Shown here: positions 17,324 to 26,007 of the stretch, piece by piece
Position numbering within the stretch: the first letter of the stretch is position 1
Layout: each line of letters begins with the position of its first letter
Source of the DNA: Lacticaseibacillus mingshuiensis
Lineage (GTDB): Bacteria; Bacillota; Bacilli; Lactobacillales; Lactobacillaceae
DNA: 64,000 nt
Direction: 5' to 3'
NCBI RefSeq assembly: GCF_016861785.1
Contig: NZ_BOLS01000001.1
Span: forward strand, 62,001 to 126,000
Made by a program: the position numbers and the translations under genes
Notes under the pieces: model-generated
Seen by the model: only the letters and a program-made list of their open reading frames with translations
Databases searched by the model: none
What the model was told of the DNA's origin: nothing

Positions 17324-18274
17324 ATGGCAAAAATCACAGCCTATCATTATCATGACACATTAGAAAAGATCGGGGTCGCTGCGGCCAGCGGCTTGATCAC
17401 GGCGATCGCGCTGAATTTCTTTTTGACGCCGGCCAAAGTCTTTCAATCCGGTGCAACTGGGATCGCCCAATTGCTCTCCTTATTTTTGCAAGGCCAAGGC
17501 ATCGCGCATACCGACCTCACTGGCTGGTTCAATTTACTCTTGAACATCCCGCTGGCGATCTTGGGCTGGAAAACACTGGGCAAAAGTTTTACCGCCTTCA
17601 GTTTTTTAAATAGCGTGCTGATCTCGGCGCTGGCGATCATCCTGCCGGTTCACGCACTGTCGGGCAACCCCTTGATGAATGCGATCTTTGGCGGGGTCCT
17701 CACCGGTGCCGGCGTCGGCATCGCGCTGCGTTACGGCTTTTCCACGGGCGGCATGGACATTCTCTCCATGTATCTCTCCAAGCACACGCGCCGAACGATC
17801 GGCGTCTTGATGTTCGTCATCAACTTTGGCATCATCATGGTCGCCGGGTTTGGCATCGGCTGGGAAAGCGCGCTGTACACGATCATTTCGATCTACTGCA
17901 TGACTCGCGTGGTCGACACGATTCACACGTCCAATCAAAAAGTCACCGCAATGATCGTCACCACCGATCCGGACGGGGTCATTGCGGCCATCACGGAGAA
18001 AATGGTGCGCGGCATCACCGCATTGCCGAGTCGCGGCGGCTTTTTGGGCAAGCCAAACACAACGCTGATGATCGTGATCACGCGCTACGAACTTTACGAT
18101 CTGACGCAGGCGACATTGGGCGTGGACAAGGGCGCGTTCATCGATATTCTCAACACGGTCGACGTTGCCGGCGAGTTCCTGACGTCCGACCAGCAGACCA
18201 TCAAGCGCGCGCTGGGGCTGAAGCCGTCCTTCAACAAAGAACAGCACAACGCGGGCCAGCTGCCGCACGAGTAA
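17324..18274 (+). CDS. YitT family membrane protein (DUF2179)
   Basis: 316 residues from ATG 17324 (GGTGA 5 bases before); a GTG at 17315 is in frame but lacks a ribosome binding site. The N-terminal two thirds carry about five membrane segments typical of YitT (LITAIALNFFLTPAKVFQSG, then a GVGIALRYGFSTGGMDIL signature near 138). The C-terminal cytosolic DUF2179 domain (about 225-295) has the MIVTTDPDGVIAAIT and RGITALPSRGGFLG segments. The transported substrate or role of the family is unknown. No clear promoter. A family A hairpin element follows 33 bases after the stop in place of a normal terminator. Confidence 0.9.
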   Translation: MAKITAYHYHDTLEKIGVAAASGLITAIALNFFLTPAKVFQSGATGIAQLLSLFLQGQGIAHTDLTGWFNLLLNIPLAILGWKTLGKSFTAFSFLNSVLISALAIILPVHALSGNPLMNAIFGGVLTGAGVGIALRYGFSTGGMDILSMYLSKHTRRTIGVLMFVINFGIIMVAGFGIGWESALYTIISIYCMTRVVDTIHTSNQKVTAMIVTTDPDGVIAAITEKMVRGITALPSRGGFLGKPNTTLMIVITRYELYDLTQATLGVDKGAFIDILNTVDVAGEFLTSDQQTIKRALGLKPSFNKEQHNAGQLPHE

Positions 18275-18306
18275 ATCTCTGTGTTTGTAGGGTGGTGAAA
18301 ACGCCC

Positions 18307-18464
18307 GGGTGGGCTCCGGCCAGAAATCGGCTGGCGACCGTAGTAGAGCGGACAAGTGACTTTAAGCCCGCAAAATGCGCGGTCTTAAAGCTCACTTTCG
18401 GCGTAAGCGGCACAGCCGCTAACGCCGACGAGGGGGCTGAGCCGTTTCTGGCCGGATCCCACCC
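18307..18464 (+). repeat. Dispersed hairpin element, family A, copy 2
   Basis: 158 bp with outer arms GGGTGGGCTCCGGCC... and ...GGCCGGATCCCACCC. Internal hairpins are GACTTTAAGCCCGC / GCGCGGTCTTAAAG and GGCGTAAGCGGC / GCCGCTAACGCC. Same orientation as copy 1; inverted relative to copy 3. Confidence 0.9.
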
Positions 18465-18888
18465 TCATATCCAGCAATGATTGTATTGAGTTCGTAAAGT
18501 AGCGTGGCCCGTTGTTGTGCTGATAGATGTGGTAGGCAGGTTTTACTGGCAGGCACGGTCTTGTGCGAGTACTCGTGATGCTGTGTCGCTGGGTTGGAGT
18601 TAGGTCGTGCTTGTCGGTCATTGTTAAGAGCCAATTTGTCAACAACTGATTCGGCCGTGGGCTAATTGTAATTTGATTGTATCGGCCAGCTCTGTTTCGA
18701 CATGATGATGTCCTTCTCATGGCGACGCCCACCAATCGTAAATTGATCCGATACAAATGTGGTACCCGGTCCGTCGAACACCCCGATTCAAGCTTCGATC
18801 AACTGCCAATTCAGTAGAAAAGTTAAGTGGGCAAGAAGACTCTGACTGCACCGAAGCTTCCATAAGAAATGGCAATGCCACGACAGGA
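18465..18888. other. Non-coding segment enclosed by two inverted family A elements
   Basis: 424 bases of lower GC with no gene that has a ribosome binding site or a recognisable product. Because the elements on both sides are inverted copies, this block resembles the cargo of a composite element. Confidence 0.5.
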
Positions 18889-19046
18889 GGGTTTGCTCCG
18901 GCCAGGAATGGCTCAGCCCCCTCGTCGTTGTTAGCGGCTGTGCCGCTTACAACGAAAGTGAGCTTTGAGACCGCGCTTTTTGCGGGCTCAAAGTCACTTG
19001 GGTGCTCTACTACGGTCGCCAGCCAATTCCTGGCCGGCGCAAACCC
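18889..19046 (-). repeat. Dispersed hairpin element, family A, copy 3
   Basis: 158 bp with arms GGGTTTGCTCCGGCCAGGAA and TTCCTGGCCGGCGCAAACCC; the interior is the reverse complement of copy 2. It lies upstream of the tautomerase promoter. Confidence 0.9.
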
Positions 19047-19130
19047 GGCAGGCACACCGTGCGTGATTCAGTTGTCCTTTTCTATCGAGTTTCGAGTTCG
19101 GGTCGCCTTTTCTTGCCCCAACTTTTCTAG

Positions 19131-19136
19131 TATAAT
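19131..19136 (+). promoter_or_regulatory. Tautomerase -10 element
   Basis: A perfect TATAAT 38 bases before the tautomerase start. The -35 region is weak. Confidence 0.5.
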
Positions 19137-19173
19137 CAAGGCAGTTGATCGAAGATTGAAGGAGGGGACAGTT

Positions 19174-19359
19174 ATGCCACTGGTCCATATTGATCTGATC
19201 GAAGGGCGCAGCCGCGAACAACTGCGGCAAATGTGCCTCGACGTCACCGAGGCGATCGCCAAGAATACCGGCGCGCCGAAAGAACATATCCACATCGTCC
19301 TGAACGAAATGGCAAAAGAACATTACGCAGTCGGTGGGGTCCTCAAAGCCGACGAATGA
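19174..19359 (+). CDS. 4-oxalocrotonate tautomerase family protein
   Basis: 61 residues from ATG 19174 behind AAGGAGGGG; a longer in-frame opening (from 18757) runs through repeat A and is not real. The catalytic base of the family is Pro2, exposed after removal of Met (MPLVHIDLIEGRS). The length and the C-terminal HIVLNEM segment fit the small hexameric tautomerases of the YwhB/DmpI type found in most Firmicutes, whose in vivo substrate is unknown. It is followed by a DUF59 gene after 17 bases and probably shares its transcript. Confidence 0.9.
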   Translation: MPLVHIDLIEGRSREQLRQMCLDVTEAIAKNTGAPKEHIHIVLNEMAKEHYAVGGVLKADE

Positions 19360-19376
19360 TCGCAAGGAGGCGTGCC

Positions 19377-19733
19377 ATGGCAGACAAAGTTGAACAACCA
19401 GCCAGTAGCCCGGAAGAGCAGGCCTATTTTGACCAAATGCGCAACAAGTTGGTCAAGGCGCTGGAGACCGTGATCGATCCCGAGCTGGGCATCGACCTCA
19501 TCAACCTCGGGCTGATCTATGGCGTTGACTTGGACGAAAATGGCCACTGCGATGTTGAAATGACGCTCACCACAATGGGCTGTCCGCTGACCGATGTGCT
19601 GGATGATGAGATTCACCGTGCGTTGATGGCGGTGCCCGGCATCAAGAGTGTCGACATCCATTTGGTCTGGTACCCGCAGTGGGGGCCGGAGCGGCTGAGC
19701 CGATACGCAAAGATGGCGCTGGGTATTCATTAA
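19377..19733 (+). CDS. MIP18/PaaD-like (DUF59) protein, probable Fe-S assembly factor
   Basis: 118 residues from ATG 19377 behind AAGGAGG; an earlier in-frame start overlaps the tautomerase. The core of the family is clear: ALETVIDPELGIDLINLGLIY (about 28-48), the MTLTTMGCPL motif with its single conserved Cys (about 63-72), and VDIHLVWYPQWGPERLS. Relatives (SufT, PaaD, MIP18) act in iron-sulfur cluster maturation. An acidic leader of about 25 residues precedes the domain. It is followed directly by a terminator. Confidence 0.9.
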   Translation: MADKVEQPASSPEEQAYFDQMRNKLVKALETVIDPELGIDLINLGLIYGVDLDENGHCDVEMTLTTMGCPLTDVLDDEIHRALMAVPGIKSVDIHLVWYPQWGPERLSRYAKMALGIH

Positions 19734-19763
19734 AGACCGCCGCAAGTGGGCGGTCTTTTTATT
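19732..19763 (+). terminator. Terminator after DUF59 gene
   Basis: AAAGACCGCC / GGCGGTCTTT with a 7-base loop and a T-run; the left arm overlaps the stop codon. Confidence 0.88.
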
Positions 19764-19778
19764 TGAAGGGGGCGGCGA

Positions 19779-20513
19779 ATGACTTACTGGGAAAAATTAA
19801 CAGCGTTAGCCGCGCCTTATCCAGCCCTGAGGCCGCAACTGACGGCGATGGCCGCGGTGCGTGAGGCGCTGGCTGAACCGCGCTTGCCCGAAAACGCGTT
19901 GCCGCCTCTTGGCCTGGCCCCGGACCTATTTGCCGACTTGCTTGCTGCCCACCCGGATGCGTATGGGCAGCTGGTGGCGGTGGATCACCTGCTCCGGAAT
20001 TTTCGCCGGGCCTGCGCCTTTGAGTATGGCATGTGGGCGTTTGTGCATGAGGCCTTGTTCACGCAATGGCAGGCGCTGTTCGGGCCGCTTCGGTATCTGG
20101 AATTGGCGGCGGGCAATGGTTATGTCTCGGCGGGGCTGGCGGCGCAGGGCAATCGGGTGATCGCCACGGATTCGTTTGCTTGGAAACAGGAAAGTGAAAC
20201 GGGCCGGACGCCGCTTTTGCCCCTCGAGGCGTTGCCCGCGGCGGCTGCGTTGCATCGGTACGGTGATCAAGTTGATGCGGTGGTGATGGCCTGGAGCCCC
20301 GATCGCGATCCCAATGACGTGCATGTGCTGCAGGTGTTGCGGGCCTATTTTCCCCACTTGAAGTTCTTTGTGATCGGCGAGCGCTTTGGGGCCACCGATA
20401 GCCGCCTGTTTTGGCAATTGGCGGAATTTGTGCCGGATAAACGCCTGCTTGCGTTGAACCGGGCGTTGGGCCGCTTTGATGCGGTGAATGAACGAATTTA
20501 TTTGATGCGCTAA
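19779..20513 (+). CDS. SAM-dependent methyltransferase-like protein
   Basis: 244 residues from ATG 19779 behind GAAGGGGGCGG. The middle holds a class I methyltransferase motif I (LRYLELAAGNGYVSAGLA, about 105-122) followed by the acidic strand end VIATDSFAW. Motif IV-like VDAVVMAWSP lies near 168. The N-terminal 100 residues are helical and unassigned. The substrate cannot be told from the sequence. A membrane protein gene follows after 10 bases and an RsmF-type gene overlaps the end of that, so three genes form one operon. Confidence 0.7.
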   Translation: MTYWEKLTALAAPYPALRPQLTAMAAVREALAEPRLPENALPPLGLAPDLFADLLAAHPDAYGQLVAVDHLLRNFRRACAFEYGMWAFVHEALFTQWQALFGPLRYLELAAGNGYVSAGLAAQGNRVIATDSFAWKQESETGRTPLLPLEALPAAAALHRYGDQVDAVVMAWSPDRDPNDVHVLQVLRAYFPHLKFFVIGERFGATDSRLFWQLAEFVPDKRLLALNRALGRFDAVNERIYLMR

Positions 20514-20523
20514 GGAGGACCAG

Positions 20524-21486
20524 ATGAAACGCTTTTTCGTGATCGATCTCTTGTGGGTCGTGATGATCGTTCTTGCCGGCTGGACATGGTCTTGGCATGA
20601 TCAAAATGAATATGCGGATCGCTTGGCCCATTTTGGCTTGAGCGAGGACGGCCAGGTCTTCAAGACGGATTCGGCCGAAACGCTGCAAGCCGTTGCAGAA
20701 AAATTGACGCAAAGCGATGTGCAAAATGTGCAGGTCCAGTTTCAAGACGGCAAGCGCATTTACGTTTGGGGCAATACCAGCAATCTGCCACTTCAAGATG
20801 GCCAGTGGTTCACCCAGGCGGATCTGACCTCGGCGCTGCCGGTCGCGGTGGTCGGCCAAAATCAGACCGCCACGCTGGTGCAGGGCAATAATCAGCAATA
20901 CCTCAAGCAGGCCGGCCGCTTTATTCCGGTGATCGGCACGGTGGGGACGCATGGCAACAATGCGCTGAATGACGTCACCTTTTTCAATGCCAGCGCGACT
21001 GATGAGGCGGCCCCGCGGCTCAATGCGGTGACGATCATCGCGGATGGCAGCGGGCTGGCCAAGGCAAAAACAAAGCTCCAGGCGATTTTTTCTGCCACGT
21101 CCGACCGCAATTATTCCTATCAGCTGACCGCTGGCAACAGCTGGTGGGCGGATAACGGGCCGACGATCTTACGGTGCGCCGGCATTGGCGTGCTGGCCGT
21201 GATCATCGCCGGCTTGACGATCTGGCTCATGGTGCCGTCGTCGCTGTTGGGCATGGACCGCCAGCTGCACGCCCAACTGCGCCGCGGGCTGTGGACGCAA
21301 ACGGTGACGCACACGCTTTTTGCCACCGTGATCGGCGTGACGATCGACTGGTGGTGGCTCTACCTGACCAATCGCGTCCGCCTGGTGATTTTCGCCGCCG
21401 GACTCTGGCTGGGCTATCTCTTGATCGTGCGGGCCGGTGTGTCGCTGCGCTACCGCAAAGGAGGGACGTTTGATGACATTTCCTGA
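20524..21486 (+). CDS. Membrane protein of unknown function
   Basis: 320 residues from ATG 20524 behind AAGGAGG. One N-terminal membrane segment (about 5-24) is followed by an extracytoplasmic domain (about 25-215) and by three C-terminal membrane segments (about 220-240, 258-278, 283-303). The external part shows no motif I recognise. The overall shape (large external loop between the first and second membrane segments) recalls MacB/FtsX-like permease subunits, but there is no ATPase partner nearby. Its end overlaps the rsmF start by 14 bases. Confidence 0.6.
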   Translation: MKRFFVIDLLWVVMIVLAGWTWSWHDQNEYADRLAHFGLSEDGQVFKTDSAETLQAVAEKLTQSDVQNVQVQFQDGKRIYVWGNTSNLPLQDGQWFTQADLTSALPVAVVGQNQTATLVQGNNQQYLKQAGRFIPVIGTVGTHGNNALNDVTFFNASATDEAAPRLNAVTIIADGSGLAKAKTKLQAIFSATSDRNYSYQLTAGNSWWADNGPTILRCAGIGVLAVIIAGLTIWLMVPSSLLGMDRQLHAQLRRGLWTQTVTHTLFATVIGVTIDWWWLYLTNRVRLVIFAAGLWLGYLLIVRAGVSLRYRKGGTFDDIS

Positions 21487-22807
21487 TGGCTTTGAGGAAA
21501 AATACCGCGCGCTGCTTGGCACGGAAGCGGACGCTTTTTTTGCCAGCTTCGCGCATCCGGCGCAAAGTGGCTTTCGGGTCTCGCCATTGCGGCCGCCGCT
21601 TGCGATGAATGAACACGGGCCGGCGATTCCCTGGAGTCCAACCGGCGAATACGGGAAGGTCGATGGCAATGGCATCGATCATGTCAGTGGCTATGTGTAC
21701 AGCCAGGAACCCAGCGCGCAATTCGTCGCGGCCGTCTGTGCGGCCACGCCAGGCCAGCGGGTGCTGGATCTCTGCGCGGCGCCGGGCGGTAAGACCACGC
21801 AACTGGCCGGCCAGCTTCAAGGCGAAGGCCTGCTGGTCGCAAATGAGATCAACGCCGGCCGGGCCAAGATCTTGGCCAGCAACCTGGAGCGCTTTGGCGT
21901 ACAAAATGCGGTGGTGACAAACAACGCCCCGGCCGAATTGGCAGCAGAACTGCCAGCAAGCTTTGACCTGATCCTGGTGGATGCGCCTTGTTCCGGGGAA
22001 GGCATGTTTCGCAAGGACCCCGATGCCATGCAATATTGGTCGCCGGACCTTGTGGCGCAGTGCGCGACCCGCCAGCGCGAGATCGTCGCCGAGGCGGTGA
22101 AAATGTTGCGCCCGGGTGGCACGTTGGTTTATTCCACCTGCACCTTTGCGCCGGAAGAGGATGAGCAGCTCGCCGTCTGGGCGGTTCAGACGTTGCCATT
22201 GACCCTGCAGCCCATCGCAAAAGTCGGCGGGATTCAAGACGGCCGGCCAGCTTTTGCAGGCGGCGATGACGCGGTGTTGGAAACGGCGCGCTTGTGGCCA
22301 CACGAACTCGCTGGGGAAGGCCATTTTGTCGCAAAATTCATCAAAGATGGCGACGAACCGGCCCAACCAGGGAAGCGAATGGGGGCCAGCAAGTTGACCG
22401 CCCCGCAGCAGCAGGATCTGCGCGCCGGCCTCACTGCCTTGACAGATGCGACTTGGCCGCAAAGCCGGCTGGTGCTTCGCCGCGACCAATTGTTTGCGAT
22501 GCCGGAAGCGGCGCCGCAATTGGCCGGGTTGCATGTCGTGCGTCCGGGACTTCATTTGGGCACGTTCAAGACGCACCGTTTTGAACCGAGCCATAGTTTG
22601 GCAACGGCCTTGCCCCCCGCGAGTTTTCATCAGGTGATCGAGGTCGCCGCTGCGGATTACGCGCGCTATCGCCATGGGGAGACCCTGACGGTGCCGACAA
22701 GTGGCCGGGGCTGGGTGCTTTTGACGCATCAAGGCAAAGGGTTTGCGCTGGGTAAACAGGTCGATCACGTGATCAAAAATGCGTATCCGAAGGGGCTGCG
22801 CGTGTAG
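21473..22807 (+). CDS. rRNA cytosine-C5 methyltransferase, RsmF/NOP2-Sun family
   Basis: 444 residues from ATG 21473 behind AAAGGAGGG. The family methylates cytosine C5 in rRNA (RsmF at 16S C1407, YebU type). The catalytic domain shows motif I (VLDLCAAPGGKTTQLAG, near 101-117), motif IV with the release cysteine (LVDAPCSGEGMFRKDP, near 168) and motif VI with the nucleophile cysteine (VYSTCTFAPEEDE, near 220). A QEPSAQ segment precedes motif I. The C-terminal 150 residues are the usual PUA-like RNA-binding extension. It is the last gene of a three-gene operon. Confidence 0.9.
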   Translation: MTFPDGFEEKYRALLGTEADAFFASFAHPAQSGFRVSPLRPPLAMNEHGPAIPWSPTGEYGKVDGNGIDHVSGYVYSQEPSAQFVAAVCAATPGQRVLDLCAAPGGKTTQLAGQLQGEGLLVANEINAGRAKILASNLERFGVQNAVVTNNAPAELAAELPASFDLILVDAPCSGEGMFRKDPDAMQYWSPDLVAQCATRQREIVAEAVKMLRPGGTLVYSTCTFAPEEDEQLAVWAVQTLPLTLQPIAKVGGIQDGRPAFAGGDDAVLETARLWPHELAGEGHFVAKFIKDGDEPAQPGKRMGASKLTAPQQQDLRAGLTALTDATWPQSRLVLRRDQLFAMPEAAPQLAGLHVVRPGLHLGTFKTHRFEPSHSLATALPPASFHQVIEVAAADYARYRHGETLTVPTSGRGWVLLTHQGKGFALGKQVDHVIKNAYPKGLRV

Positions 22808-22850
22808 GTGTGCATGGGCGGTCGGCTGACGCGCCAATTATTCGCCACGC

Positions 22851-22889
22851 AAAAAGGCGAGCTGGGACATTTTTTGTCTCGGCTCGCCT
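22851..22889 (-). terminator. Terminator of the mevalonate operon
   Basis: AGGCGAGC...GACA / TGTC...GCTCGCCT; reading leftwards the stem is followed by TTTTT, so it serves fni on the minus strand. Confidence 0.85.
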
Positions 22890-22911
22890 ATTAATGTGCA
22901 GTCAATTCGAT

Positions 22912-23940
22912 TCAGATCGTGAGCCCGCGCGCCTCGGCGTAGTGGGTCAGCGCGGGGCCAAGCACGATCGGCACCTGGCGCAATGCGGTGAGATCCCGGG
23001 CGCCCAGCATCGCCATGAGCAGGGCGAGTTGGTCTTGCCAGGCCTGAAGATGCGCAATGGCGGCGTCTTCGCCTTCCTGAACCAGCCAGTGGAGCACCTG
23101 CCCAGCGATGCCGACCGCACTGGCGCCGAGCCGCAGCGCCTTGAGAATATCCAGCGGGGACCGCACGCCCCCGGTGGCGAGCACGGTGAGCCCGTCAACG
23201 GCCGTGGCCTCCAGCAGCGATTCGCAGGTGGTCTGACCAAAGTCCTGCAGATACGCGAAGTCGCGGGCCGGCCGCCGCAGATTTTCAACTTGGGCAAAAT
23301 TGGTCCCACCGCGTCCGCCGATGTCGACGTAGCGGACACCAAGCGCCTGCAATTTCGCGAGGCCTTCGCGGGTCATGCCAAAGCCGACTTCCTTGGCGAT
23401 GACTGGCACGGGACTGACGGCCACGATCGCCGCGAGTTGCGCCGCCCAGTGAAAATCGCGTTCGCCCTCAGGCATCACCGTTTCCTGGACGGCATTGAGA
23501 TGGACTTCCAGCGCGTTGGCCTGCAGCATCGACACTGCGGCGGTGGCGGCATCGACTCCATGACTGGCGCCGATGTTGGCCAGCAGGAAGCCGTCCGGGT
23601 CACTTTCGCGCAAGGTCGTGAAGGTCGATGCCAGCGCCGGTTCCGCCAATGCGACGGTTTGGGAGCCGCTGGCCAGCGCCAGGCCGGTGGCGCGCGCGAT
23701 GCGGCCGAGCTTCGCGTTCAGTTGCCCAGTCTGCGCCGAGCCGCCGGTCATCGCGTTGATGAAAAATGGCCAGCGCCAGCCAAACAGGTCCGGCTTGACT
23801 TCAACTTCTGCCACCGCCGTTTCTGGCAGGGGATCATGGCAGAAGCGAATCTGGTCAAATCCCGCCGTCGCCGTTTGCTGGAAAGTTTTTTCCGCGAGAA
23901 AGACATGTTCGTCCTTGCGGTGTGAGCGTTCAGATTGCAT
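22912..23940 (-). CDS. fni: Isopentenyl-diphosphate delta-isomerase, type 2
   Basis: 342 residues, minus strand. This FMN- and NADPH-dependent isomerase interconverts isopentenyl and dimethylallyl diphosphate at the end of the mevalonate route. Family sequence: RKDEHVFLAE near the N-terminus, PFFINAMTGGS (about 58-68), LASGSQTVAL, HLNAVQE (about 145), VIAKEVGFGM (about 180), DIGGRGGTNFAQVE (about 205) and the FMN phosphate site ATGGVRSPLDILKAL (about 259). The start overlaps the end of mvaD by 11 bases. In the usual lactobacillus operon mvaK2 precedes fni; here it does not. Confidence 0.95.
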   Translation of the reverse strand: MQSERSHRKDEHVFLAEKTFQQTATAGFDQIRFCHDPLPETAVAEVEVKPDLFGWRWPFFINAMTGGSAQTGQLNAKLGRIARATGLALASGSQTVALAEPALASTFTTLRESDPDGFLLANIGASHGVDAATAAVSMLQANALEVHLNAVQETVMPEGERDFHWAAQLAAIVAVSPVPVIAKEVGFGMTREGLAKLQALGVRYVDIGGRGGTNFAQVENLRRPARDFAYLQDFGQTTCESLLEATAVDGLTVLATGGVRSPLDILKALRLGASAVGIAGQVLHWLVQEGEDAAIAHLQAWQDQLALLMAMLGARDLTALRQVPIVLGPALTHYAEARGLTI

Positions 23941-24910
23941 CGCTTGCCTCCTTGAGAATGCGGGCAGCTGGCCCTGGCCCCGTGGTCAACAGGCGGCCGG
24001 CAAAGGGCTCAGCCAGCGCGGCCACGACCGCGTCGACATAAGGCGCAAGGGTCAAGATCTTGACGTTTGGGCCGGCGTCCATCGTCGCATATGCCGGCAC
24101 GCCACCTGCTCGCAGCGCCTGCACTTTTTGCCAGGCGACCAGGGTCTCCGGCTCAAAATAGGTGAAAGGCGGCTCGCTGGCCATGATCGCGGCGTGCATC
24201 TGCATGCTGCTGGCCTCGGTCAGCGCGCCGACTTGGGCAAAGTCGTTGGCGGCCAAGGCGCGGACCATTTTTTCCGCAGCGGCCTCATTGTGCTCGACCC
24301 AGGCCGGAAAATACGGGCTGGTGGCGATGGTCGCAGTCATCATTTGGCGGGAGCTGATCGCCTTGCGCCCCTGATCGACCAGCACTACGATCATTTTCAG
24401 CGGCAGGGTGGTCGCCGGCAGGGGTTCGGCAAAAGAGGTCGCGTCATCGCTGCCACGGTGCCAGATCGCCAGGCCGCCGAAAATGGAGCGTGACGCCGAC
24501 CCTGACCCCCGGCGCGCCAGCCGCGACAGGTCCGTCGGCGAAAGTGCCAGCCCGGCGGCACTGCTTGCGGCCATGGCCAAGGCGGCAAAGGCCGAGGCGG
24601 AACTGGCCAACCCGGCGGCGGTCGGGACGTGGTTGAGTGAGCGGACATGGGCATGAGCAGTTGTCCCGCTTTGGGCGCGGACGAGATCCAAAAACGCGCT
24701 GATCTTGCCGGCTGGTCGCACCTCGCCGTTCAGTGAAAACGTGTCTGCGGCAAGGGCGGCATCGAATTCGACGGTCGTGTCGGTGTACAGGTCAGCCAGG
24801 GTCAATGAGACCGAGCTGGTGTAAGGCAAGATCAGCTTTGCGTCCCGTTTGCCCCAGTATTTGATCAGGGCGATATTGGTGTGGGCGCGAGCCGTTACGG
24901 CGTGGGTCAT
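23930..24910 (-). CDS. mvaD: Diphosphomevalonate decarboxylase
   Basis: 326 residues, minus strand, a GHMP-family enzyme that uses ATP to decarboxylate mevalonate diphosphate to isopentenyl diphosphate. Landmarks are ALIKYWGKRD (about 13-22), the ATP loop VPTAAGLASSASAFAAL (about 100-116) and LSRLARRGSGSASRSIFGG (about 130-148). The length matches the family. Its start overlaps the mvk stop and its end overlaps fni, so the three genes are translationally coupled. Confidence 0.95.
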   Translation of the reverse strand: MTHAVTARAHTNIALIKYWGKRDAKLILPYTSSVSLTLADLYTDTTVEFDAALAADTFSLNGEVRPAGKISAFLDLVRAQSGTTAHAHVRSLNHVPTAAGLASSASAFAALAMAASSAAGLALSPTDLSRLARRGSGSASRSIFGGLAIWHRGSDDATSFAEPLPATTLPLKMIVVLVDQGRKAISSRQMMTATIATSPYFPAWVEHNEAAAEKMVRALAANDFAQVGALTEASSMQMHAAIMASEPPFTYFEPETLVAWQKVQALRAGGVPAYATMDAGPNVKILTLAPYVDAVVAALAEPFAGRLLTTGPGPAARILKEASDAI

Positions 24911-25857
24911 GACGGGTCCTCACTTTCTACAAGGTCGTATTGCCAGGTGGTGGTCGCCCCGGCTGCTTCAAGCGCGCGGCGAATCGCGCCGGCCTCGGCA
25001 GGCGCTTTGGCTAAGGCGATCATGCAGCCGCCTTGCCCGCTACCCGTGAGCTTGGCGCCGAGCGCCCCGGCACTGAGCGCGGCCGCCACCAGTTTGTCGA
25101 GGGCGGGGGAGCTGACGCCGAGCTGCCGCAGTGCGTTTTGGCTGATCATCAGCTGCCGGCCAAGCAGGGGCAGGTCATCTTGGGCAAGCGCAAGTGCCGC
25201 CTGGCTCGTCGCCTGGCCGATCGCCTCGATCAGCGGTTGATACCGCGCCGGGTCCTGGGTCAATTTGGCGGCGACACTGGCGACGGCCGTCTTGGTTTGG
25301 CCGGGCACACCGGTATCGGCGATCACCAGGCTCCCTGTTGTGGGAAAATCGATCGGCGTTGGCGCCTGGCCGCGCACGAACCATTGCGGGGCCGTGGCGC
25401 TGGCTGTGGCGGCGTCCAGCCCGCTGGGATTGCCGTGGATGATGCGTTCGGAGACATTGGCCCAGTTGAGCAGGCGATCGTGGGGCAGCGAGGCATCAAA
25501 GGCCTGATACACGGCGCGGATAATGGCGACCGCGGTGGCTGCGGACGAGCCCATGCCGCGTTCGGGCGGAAGCATACTGCTGATGGCGAGGTCAAAGCCT
25601 TGCGCCGGCGCCTCAAAAAAGGTCAACAGGCGCCTGATCAACGTCGCGATGCCCGCAAATGGCGTCTGGGCGGCGTCGGTTAAACTCCCTTGATAAAAGA
25701 TCGAGGCGATCTGCTGGCGGCCGTCCGTCCGGGGGGTCAGGGTCGCGGTGACCGTCAACGAGCGAATCGGCAGGGCGATCGCGGGTTGTTGATAGACCAC
25801 CGCGTGTTCGCCGATCAATATGATTTTTGCATACGAGATACCTTGGCTTTTTTTCAT
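24907..25857 (-). CDS. mvk: Mevalonate kinase
   Basis: 316 residues from ATG 25857 behind a minus-strand AAGGAG. A GHMP kinase that phosphorylates mevalonate. The N-terminal KIILIGEHAVVY (about 11-22), the ATP-binding loop PPERGMGSSAATAVA (about 98-112), HGNPSGLDAATA (about 141) and the C-terminal KLTGSGQGGCMIAL motif (about 275) are all present. It is the first gene of the mvk-mvaD-fni operon and is divergent from rexB, with about 150 bases between them. Confidence 0.95.
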   Translation of the reverse strand: MKKSQGISYAKIILIGEHAVVYQQPAIALPIRSLTVTATLTPRTDGRQQIASIFYQGSLTDAAQTPFAGIATLIRRLLTFFEAPAQGFDLAISSMLPPERGMGSSAATAVAIIRAVYQAFDASLPHDRLLNWANVSERIIHGNPSGLDAATASATAPQWFVRGQAPTPIDFPTTGSLVIADTGVPGQTKTAVASVAAKLTQDPARYQPLIEAIGQATSQAALALAQDDLPLLGRQLMISQNALRQLGVSSPALDKLVAAALSAGALGAKLTGSGQGGCMIALAKAPAEAGAIRRALEAAGATTTWQYDLVESEDPS

Positions 25858-26007
25858 CAGAAGCTCCTTATTGTCGCTTTAAATGATACCCCAAAGGCCG
25901 CGTAGACTCTAGCAAGTTATGCTACACTTAAACCAAACTCAACCTACTGCGGCGCTCTTCTTGGACAGCCGACGCGCGCGCAGCGAGGCCGAAACGAGGG
26001 TGGCAAA

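Noticed and set aside
18385..18756. A 123-codon minus-strand frame between two family A elements
   Set aside because: Its 3' part is the translation of repeat A, no ribosome binding site is present, and it has no recognisable domain.
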